Source of the DNA: Ophiura sarsii
Lineage: Eukaryota; Echinodermata; Ophiuroidea; Amphilepidida; Ophiuridae
NCBI GenBank assembly: GCA_035610835.1
Contig: CM069443.1
Location: forward strand, 62,194,480 to 62,258,479
Reading direction: 5' to 3'
Length of the DNA stretch: 64,000 nt
Shown piece by piece: positions 56,903 through 64,000 of this stretch. A model generated the notes under the pieces. That model had not been told where the DNA came from, made no database searches, and saw only the letters and a program-made list of their open reading frames with translations. The translations under genes and the position numbers were made by a program. Each line of letters opens with the position of its first letter. Position 1 is the first letter of the stretch.

Positions 56903-57325
56903 GAAGGCCTGTTCAGACTGTCACTAGTCAGTCTCGAGACTAGTTAGTCTTGAGCTTTAAAAAAGTATACCGGTAATCCAGGGCGCCTGTCCAGGCAACA
57001 ATCTTAACCTCAAGTCTAAAGATACCGCTGCGGTAGCTTCGAGACTAACTCAAGGTCGCTCGATTCTCTGATTGCCGCAAGTAATGCATTGACCCTCTGT
57101 TAATCACAATCGCTGTTAACATAGTTGAATGATTCACAAGGCAGACATACTCTCGTCAAACTCTTGGTTTGTGCTTCAGGAATAGTTAACCGCTAGATAT
57201 CTTTAGCCTCGAGGTTAGTTAACCATGACACGAATCACACGGCCATTAACCGAGAGTTTAAAGATTAGCGTATTTGATGCTATTAAATCTCTAGGTTAGC
57301 GCCCCATGTCTGAATGCTCCTAGAT
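56903..57325. mobile_element. Putative decayed MITE
   Basis: The left end (ggcctgttcagactgtc) and right end (reverse complement gagcattcagacatggggc) are weakly inverted. Internal gttaac and tctcgagact motifs repeat. Boundaries are uncertain. Confidence 0.35.
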
Positions 57326-59393
57326 TCTAAAAAAGACATCTACTCTTGTCGACGTATGGAATCCAATATGAGTCTATGTTTAATACTGAACAACGGAAAA
57401 CAATTTGTATTAATTTTTATTTTTGTTGCTATTAGTATGACTTCTACTGCCGAGAGCTATAAGGATTAGTACTCATCGACAGTACTTGTATTAGTGATGA
57501 TTTATGTGGCAGAACTCTGCTACAAACCCCTGCACAGTTGCACACTGATAGAACTTAGAAGTTTTGATTCAAGCAACACTGGAAGATAGACACTCATCTA
57601 CTAAACACACACACACCAAGTTGGGATATAATTAATCAGGTTATTTACGATGTCAAATTTATAGCACTCTGAAGCTGTACCATAAGTGAAATTTGTGGAA
57701 CTCTGGACTGGCTGTGTATCTGCTATTATTCAGGTTGGAACATTCGCTGGTGTTTGTTAATATTTGTTGTTATATTGTGTATTGTGGGTTGGTAACTGTT
57801 TTATATTATATAATGCTTCTATAGTTCAGTTCAAAATTTGCGAGCCTCTATTAACTACAACTAATTAAATACAGAATAGCTACGGCACACAACACAACAG
57901 GTGCACAGTGCTCCCAAAATGTGTTTATGCCAAAATGGTGCATGTAATGCTTAGCTTACTTTTGCACGCGGAGAGATTTAAAAAAATCATATTTCTTGCC
58001 GATGTGAATTTGACTAAACCATGGCTGCCATTGAATCAATGGAGGGTTTGCTTTGATGTTATTTGTTGGCTAGCGCTCAAGTAAACCTTAACTTGATAAG
58101 ATCGATAACTGATTTCCAGTCAAAAACAGAGGAATTGGTATACAACATCATCACTATAGGTCTATTAATTAATTAATATATTTGTTGAAATTTTCACGAT
58201 CTCTACCGATGCAGTTTTGCTTTTTTTGTTTTGAAGTTAATAGCACTCCGACTTTTACACCAATTCTTGTTTGACACGCTAGACGTGTAAGTATTTGTCC
58301 TAGCCGACACACGATCTGACATAACACCGCAGTAATCAAGTTTGTCCCTGCAAATTGTATACAAAGAGGGAATGAGACTGAAATCTATATGGTAGAGTAT
58401 ATAAATCGGTACTGAGGCCACGGCAAATTCCAGAACAAATTAGTGTATATAGAGCAATCAACACCGGGCTCATCTTGGTTGTAACTAGCCTATGCGTCTC
58501 TATATGGTGTCGCAAGACGCATTATCGCATGGCAAAATCAGACTGGGTTTCTAGGTTCCGAAGATTGAGCAATTTTATAATCACTGGAGGTAAAAACAAC
58601 CCGTCTTTAAAGGCTGAGCTGTGAGGCTTGTGCACATGTATGCAGAGTGCAAGGACTCCCCATACACACATACTATTATCTCAAGCTTATAAAGTCAGAA
58701 ATAAATTATACATTTGCAATTACAAGAGGAAAATTGAATGGCGATTTTGATGATGAACCACAGTTATTTATATTTGGCACCAAAATCCTCTAAAATCAAC
58801 ATTTATTTCCTACTTCAACATGTATTACCCAGAAAGATGTACCAAAAATAAACAATTTAATTCTGAGGTGAAGTGCTAACTCTAACTGTCCTACACATTA
58901 CAAATCTCTACACTGCTATCTGCTGGTATCGTGGGCTTGCCCGATCTATCTTGTTTTTGGCATGATCAAATGGCGAAGAAAAACTGAAGCTTTTCAAGCA
59001 GCTGACAGTTATTACAGTAAACACCGTCGTCAAGCAGGGATAGCACTGGATCAAAAATGTGAGAGATCCCATGACATTTTTCAGGACCCCGTTGGACTTT
59101 AAATAACAAATTTAAGGGGTACCCCAAGAAATTGAGGGGTCCTGAAGTTAGGGTATTTGAAAACTTTACTTATTTACGGACAGTTTTAATGCATTTATAT
59201 TGTGAGCAAAGGATGGATATGTGATTTACAGAATTTCTTAACGTTTCCATTTCCATACATCGTCAAATTTAAGGGGTCCATTCAATTTTGATCGGGATCT
59301 GCATGTCTTTCCAATTTTAAACCTGACGCGTCAAACAAGAAAGTGAGAGGTCCAGGATGCGCAGACGTGTCAGAATGCGACCCCTGCCGGTAA
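57326..59393. other. Non-coding, 2 kb
   Basis: No gene, element or satellite that I can support. Near 59090-59160, two short stretches around ggggt..c and aggggtcctgaag are mildly repetitive. Confidence 0.45.
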
Positions 59394-59736
59394 GGCCAAA
59401 AAAAAAAATTGTTATATTGGCGTAACGGGCTGAACAAAAATAGGGTAGGTAGGTAGGGATTTTTTTTTTTTTTTTTTTTTTTTTAGCAGCTGTTTTTGAA
59501 CAATGTTAACCGAGTTTAAACATTCCCTATTGTTTGTTAGAAGTACCGTCGTACTTCGTTCGAGAAAAAACATTTATTTTTTTTATTTTTTTATTTTTTA
59601 GGGTCGGTCGGTTGGTTTTTTTTTTTTTTTTCACTGAAAAAAAAAAAAAAGTGTAGGGTCGGGCGTATTTTTAGGGTCGGGCGTATTTTTAGGGTCGGGC
59701 GGGTTACGCCAATATAACAATTTTTTTTTTTTGGCC
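59394..59736. mobile_element. Harbinger-type MITE (ggcc ends), copy 2
   Basis: Flanked by TAA at 59391-59393 and 59737-59739. The ends ggccaaaaaaaaaaattg and its inverse are followed by atattggcgtaac. The interior is dominated by T and A runs and gggtcggtcgg-type motifs. Same family as 23656-23966. Confidence 0.8.
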
Positions 59737-59918
59737 TAAGGTGTCTGACTTCCACGCACGCGTTTCATCCCCAACGCAGGCGAAGACCGATTATTATCCC
59801 CCCTCCAAAACAAAAAAAACACATCCAGGAGTGATAGGGTTAAATGTGAGTGACAGATTTGGTCCAATTCTTACACATGTTTACTTATTCCATTTGATGA
59901 TGCATTGTAAATACAGTC

Positions 59919-60566
59919 TTGTCCTCAGAAGGTTTAACTACGTACTGTAGACAAGAAACTACAACACACAGTCAATTTCAACATTTACTTTAAATAACTT
60001 TATTGATATGTGGGATGAGCTGGAGTAGTCAAAGCATCACTGCCTGATACACACAATGCAATAAATATTTTTTCTTCTATCATAGTAACAATAATATACC
60101 ATGCTTTAGTAAACAATACACCATGCTTTAGTAAACATTACACCATGCTTTAGTAACCAATACACCATGCTTTAGTGTACAATACACCATGCCTTAGTAA
60201 ACAATACACCATGCTTATTTAGTAAACAATACACCCTGCCTTAGTATACAATACACCATGAAAAGAATACACCATGCTTTAGTATACAATAATGCAATAC
60301 ACCATGCTTTAGTAAACAATACACCCTGCTTGAGTATACAAATACACCATGATTTAGTATACAATACACCATGCTTTAGTAAACAATACACCATGCTTTA
60401 GAAACCAATAAATATAAGCCAAACCTACGTAGGACGAGGATCTGGATCCGGACCACAATTTGAAAGGATCGAGACCTCCGAAAGGAGCACCTCTAGCCTT
60501 CCACAAATCCATGAAACGAGCACAACAAATATGGTCCAGACCCTTATCCCCCTACAAAAACCTGCC
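59919..60566 (+). repeat. 648-bp direct repeat, copy 1
   Basis: Collinear without indels with 61009-61656 (offset exactly 1,090). One difference noticed near 60178 (gtgtac / gtatac). Contains a 21-bp minisatellite. Confidence 0.93.
60092..60412. repeat. Minisatellite, about 21-bp unit
   Basis: Units of aacaataccatgctttagt-type sequence with a caccatg core and some length variants. Repeated in the second copy at 61182-61502. Confidence 0.88.
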
Positions 60567-61008
60567 CCACCCCTTGCACAAAAACCCCGCCAATCATCGG
60601 CCGAGTCCGGCTCAGACCCAAGCCGGTAAAATCAGGTCTTATAATGCCTGAAAACGACCCAATCAACTCCTCCAGTATGGATAACTGGGTGGGTTGGGTG
60701 GGATTTTCACCATGCAACGTGACTAAACTCCAACCAGCAATTGACAAACCCAATAAAACGCGCTACCCAATTGGACGAATAATCGGGCATGAATATTAAT
60801 ATGGCCAATCACAAAATTTAATAGAACACCAAGGCACACAGCTTAATGCCACTTAGGGTCATATGCCGTAAAGGGCCGAGGAGGGCAATTTGGTGGCCTT
60901 CCCCCCTCTGAAATATTCCAACCAAAAGCAAAACGCAAAGAACCGAAACAAGGGCACCTCTTGAGGACAAAGTCGCTTTTGATTAGATGGGACTAATAAA
61001 AACCGTAA
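60567..61008. other. Spacer between the 648-bp repeats
   Basis: 442 bp, more GC-rich. A 64-codon frame starting at 60460 and ending here is Pro-rich without a recognisable domain. No gene is called. Confidence 0.5.
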
Positions 61009-61656
61009 TTGTCCTCAGAAGGTTTAACTACGTACTGTAGACAAGAAACTACAACACACAGTCAATTTCAACATTTACTTTAAATAACTTTATTGATATG
61101 TGGGATGAGCTGGAGTAGTCAAAGCATCACTGCCTGATACACACAATGCAATAAATATTTTTTCTTCTATCATAGTAACAATAATATACCATGCTTTAGT
61201 AAACAATACACCATGCTTTAGTAAACATTACACCATGCTTTAGTAACCAATACACCATGCTTTAGTATACAATACACCATGCCTTAGTAAACAATACACC
61301 ATGCTTATTTAGTAAACAATACACCCTGCCTTAGTATACAATACACCATGAAAAGAATACACCATGCTTTAGTATACAATAATGCAATACACCATGCTTT
61401 AGTAAACAATACACCCTGCTTGAGTATACAAATACACCATGATTTAGTATACAATACACCATGCTTTAGTAAACAATACACCATGCTTTAGAAACCAATA
61501 AATATAAGCCAAACCTACGTAGGACGAGGATCTGGATCCGGACCACAATTTGAAAGGATCGAGACCTCCGAAAGGAGCACCTCTAGCCTTCCACAAATCC
61601 ATGAAACGAGCACAACAAATATGGTCCAGACCCTTATCCCCCTACAAAAACCTGCC
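61009..61656 (+). repeat. 648-bp direct repeat, copy 2
   Basis: Second copy of 59919-60566. Sequence diverges abruptly after cctgcc at 61656. Confidence 0.93.
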
Positions 61657-61821
61657 AACCAAGGGCTCCATGGAACATGGAACCCTTGCCCCACCCCCCG
61701 TTTTTGTTCTATTTTACTATCATGCATGAAACTCAGCACCATAATAATAAACACAAATTTAAATACAATAATAAATACTAAGCCTATGAATGTCTCATCT
61801 AGCACCTAATTTTTTCACAAT

Positions 61822-62430
61822 TTACATATATTCACAAATTAATCCATGTAGCATCACATGACCAAATCATACAGCATAACAAATACATTTTTAAAAGATT
61901 GGTACATTCAGAACATCATTCTTCATTCAAATTGATTTAACAGTCATCATTCACACCTTTTGCAAAGCATGATCACAGTACATATATTCACAAATTCATA
62001 ACTTAGTCCATGTTAGCATACAGTATAACAAATACATCTTTAAAAGATTGGTACTTTCAAAACATCTATAGTTGAAATAAATATTTTTCTTTCAAATTTA
62101 TTTAAATTCATCATTCACACCTTTTGCACAGCATGATCGCGATACATATATTCACATATTCAGAATTAATCCATGTTAGCATTACATGACCAAATCCTAC
62201 AATATAACATACAAAACATCCATAATTGTGATAATCAAAACGGGCGTATCTATGATTTAATTTCATCTATTTGTAAAACACATTTCACATTACATACGGT
62301 AAAACATTTTATTCCCTACAGTAGTTCAGCATTAATCCATGTTTGCATCCATGACCAAATCATACAGTATAACAACAATTATATTTTCTAAAAATTGGTA
62401 CATTCAAAACATCTACAATTGTAATAATCC
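61822..62430. repeat. Degenerate tandem repeat, about 155-170 bp, four units
   Basis: Recurrent order: catatattcacaaatt, taatccatgttagcat, gaccaaatcatac and aagattggtac. Units lie near 61822, 61978, 62145 and 62310. Confidence 0.7.
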
Positions 62431-63685
62431 CTTATTTTGTGAATACATTTCGTAAATATATCAAAATCTCATGTTTTAGCGCTTAAAATCAATAATAACT
62501 AATTAAACGCAGCCCAATATGTTATTCTATGCTTTTCGTAATCAAACAATCACATCTCATCAAAAATACATACTTTGGTAGTATATTGGTATTAGCTTGT
62601 ACATGTATGTCTATATTAAACAACATAATATACATATGATATTAACCATAATTCTTTAGTTATAAAGTATTCTAAAATTAACCATTCTAACTTTTTGCTT
62701 TCTATAGAAATATTCCTAACAAACAGTGATATTCACATCTTGTCCAAAAAGAAAAGAACACTAACACTGCAACCGTAATCCACACTAGTCATCCAATTGT
62801 TATATTTCTTTCCATTTTCAACGTCTATAATTTACATGTACATTCATATTTACATACTAAATGTAAGACTGAGCTCATAAGTTTTGCGTTTTGAACCAAG
62901 TTTGAGTACACACCTAATCAAATCAAACAATCACATTCCACAACATTTAAATACAGTTGGTGTCACCATAATGATAGTGCCCATTTACATTTACCATGGA
63001 AACATATTAAAACAACCAATATGGCATATTACGCATAATAAATTTGCTTAAATCATTTCTTTATTATGTTCACCACCTCTTCTCATTTAAATACATAACA
63101 CTGGGGGTGTTTAAAATCAAATAAAAAACCTCAGGAATTGACATTTGTGCCTGTTTTCTTCCGCAATGAACACTATTAATTACTTCAAAATACATTCATG
63201 AATATCTACGACATTTCATAATATAACAATTTAACACACACCTTTTTAAATTATATGGTCGTCTATTCAATCATGATTCAATATAATTCACTGTCATCGA
63301 AGCCTATATAACTTACACCATTTTCATATCGTCAATTCTTATTCAAACCAAAATTACACATTTGGGTGTCTCCCATAATTGTATTTAATTATGCAATATA
63401 TAATAGCCTACCTCATATTTTTACCATTTACAGCATATTGTGGACAATTTAAGCATATCAAAACGCCGTGGCCCTTATATATTCAACCCTGAGATATGCC
63501 ATATTTACGTGTTCAACTCTTGAAGGATTAACCTATGCAGCCTGAGATCTATTAAGACATGAGTTAAGATATAATCCGTAGAAGCACATTATCACCGAAC
63601 AGATAATACCTTAGCAACACAATAAGAGGAAGTAACCATTTTAAACATCAGAGATTAAATTGTAGCAACGATTCGAACTGGACAC
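62431..63685. other. AT-rich non-coding
   Basis: No gene or element that I can support. Confidence 0.45.
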
Positions 63686-63759
63686 TTTTTTTTTTTTTTT
63701 TTTTTAAACTTTTTTTTTTTTTTTCTTTCTTTTTGTTGTTGTTGTTGTTGTTGTTGTTG
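63686..63759. repeat. T tract and GTT microsatellite
   Basis: T20 at 63686-63705, a second T-rich run, then about nine GTT units to 63759. The frame through it on the minus strand (poly-Gln, poly-Lys) is an artefact of the repeat. Confidence 0.9.
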
Positions 63760-64000
63760 ATTTAATGATAAAGTACATTGTCCCAAATTTCGACAGACGT
63801 ATCTTGGAAGAACAGCGACCATCATGTAGTTGGTGACAAACACCCGTGTAAGATATTTAGAGCCAGAACAACCATATACTTCTACACCTACAAGTACAAC
63901 TCATAACCAGTGCCGATCTTTCTTCTGCCCAACCACCTCCGGGTTACTTCTCCTCCGGGTTACTTCTCCACCGATCTGCTTCTCCACCCGCGGCATGACT
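63760..64000. other. Non-coding to the window edge
   Basis: A short tandem cctccgggttacttct occurs twice near 63936-63970. Nothing else is supported. Confidence 0.45.

Noticed and set aside
59919..61656. LTR retrotransposon with 648-bp LTRs
   Set aside because: The internal part is only 442 bp, there are no proper LTR ends, no primer-binding site and no coding content; a tandem duplication is simpler.
63655..63843. Gln/Lys-rich protein
   Set aside because: Produced by a GTT microsatellite and T tracts on the opposite strand.

Overview
This window looks like repeat-dense intergenic DNA from an animal nuclear genome. It is AT-rich, with long non-coding stretches, tRNA-derived SINE-like sequences, LINE fragments, many miniature inverted-repeat elements, several satellites and one complete tyrosine-recombinase retrotransposon. 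The element mix (an Ngaro-type retrotransposon with an SGNH hydrolase, Harbinger-type, TA-flanked and TTAA-flanked MITEs, and a CR1/L2-like LINE tail) fits an invertebrate deuterostome such as an echinoderm or hemichordate. That assignment is inference. I see no convincing host gene, rRNA, CRISPR or prokaryotic feature; the only long meaningful reading frames belong to transposable elements.

Layout. 0-12 kb: a SINE-like insertion, short inverted-repeat elements (919-1131, 7275-7921), a CpG-rich tandem repeat (2352-2490), a SINE flanked by telomere-like repeats (6324-6617), a LINE reverse-transcriptase scrap (8356-8517) and a TTAA-flanked MITE (10265-10502). 12.95-22.96 kb: a 34-bp minisatellite interrupted twice, first by a 7.3-kb Ngaro retrotransposon on the minus strand (13246-20530) and then by a 2.3-kb DNA element with a TAGA target duplication (20597-22884). 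23-29 kb: nested MITEs, tandem repeats, SINE copies, a 0.5-kb duplication, and two TA-type MITEs inserted back to back. 29.7-31.3 kb: a satellite of about thirty 55-bp units. 31.5-46.6 kb: many MITEs, a near-perfect 59-bp palindrome, decayed Ngaro derivatives and fold-back elements. 47.3-48.7 kb: a 68-bp satellite with higher-order structure. 49-53 kb: more MITEs and a four-unit tandem repeat of about 190 bp. 53.3-56.9 kb: the 3' end of a LINE reading frame, split in frame by a 2.7-kb composite element with 274-bp terminal direct repeats. 57-64 kb: largely featureless AT-rich DNA, a Harbinger-type MITE, and a nearly identical 648-bp duplication with a 1,090-bp period.

How the coding parts fit together. 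On the minus strand the Ngaro element reads: A1 repeat, gag-like zinc-finger protein, reverse transcriptase/RNase H, tyrosine recombinase, SGNH hydrolase, B1, A2, spacer, B2. The A and B repeats are split direct repeats. The B1-A2 junction reproduces the junction expected in an extrachromosomal circle, and a TTA trinucleotide lies at each terminus and at that junction. This matches recombinase-mediated integration without a conventional target duplication. All four reading frames are open, so the copy may be young. The LINE and composite element give a second clear history: removing the composite and one AGCT copy restores a continuous reading frame.
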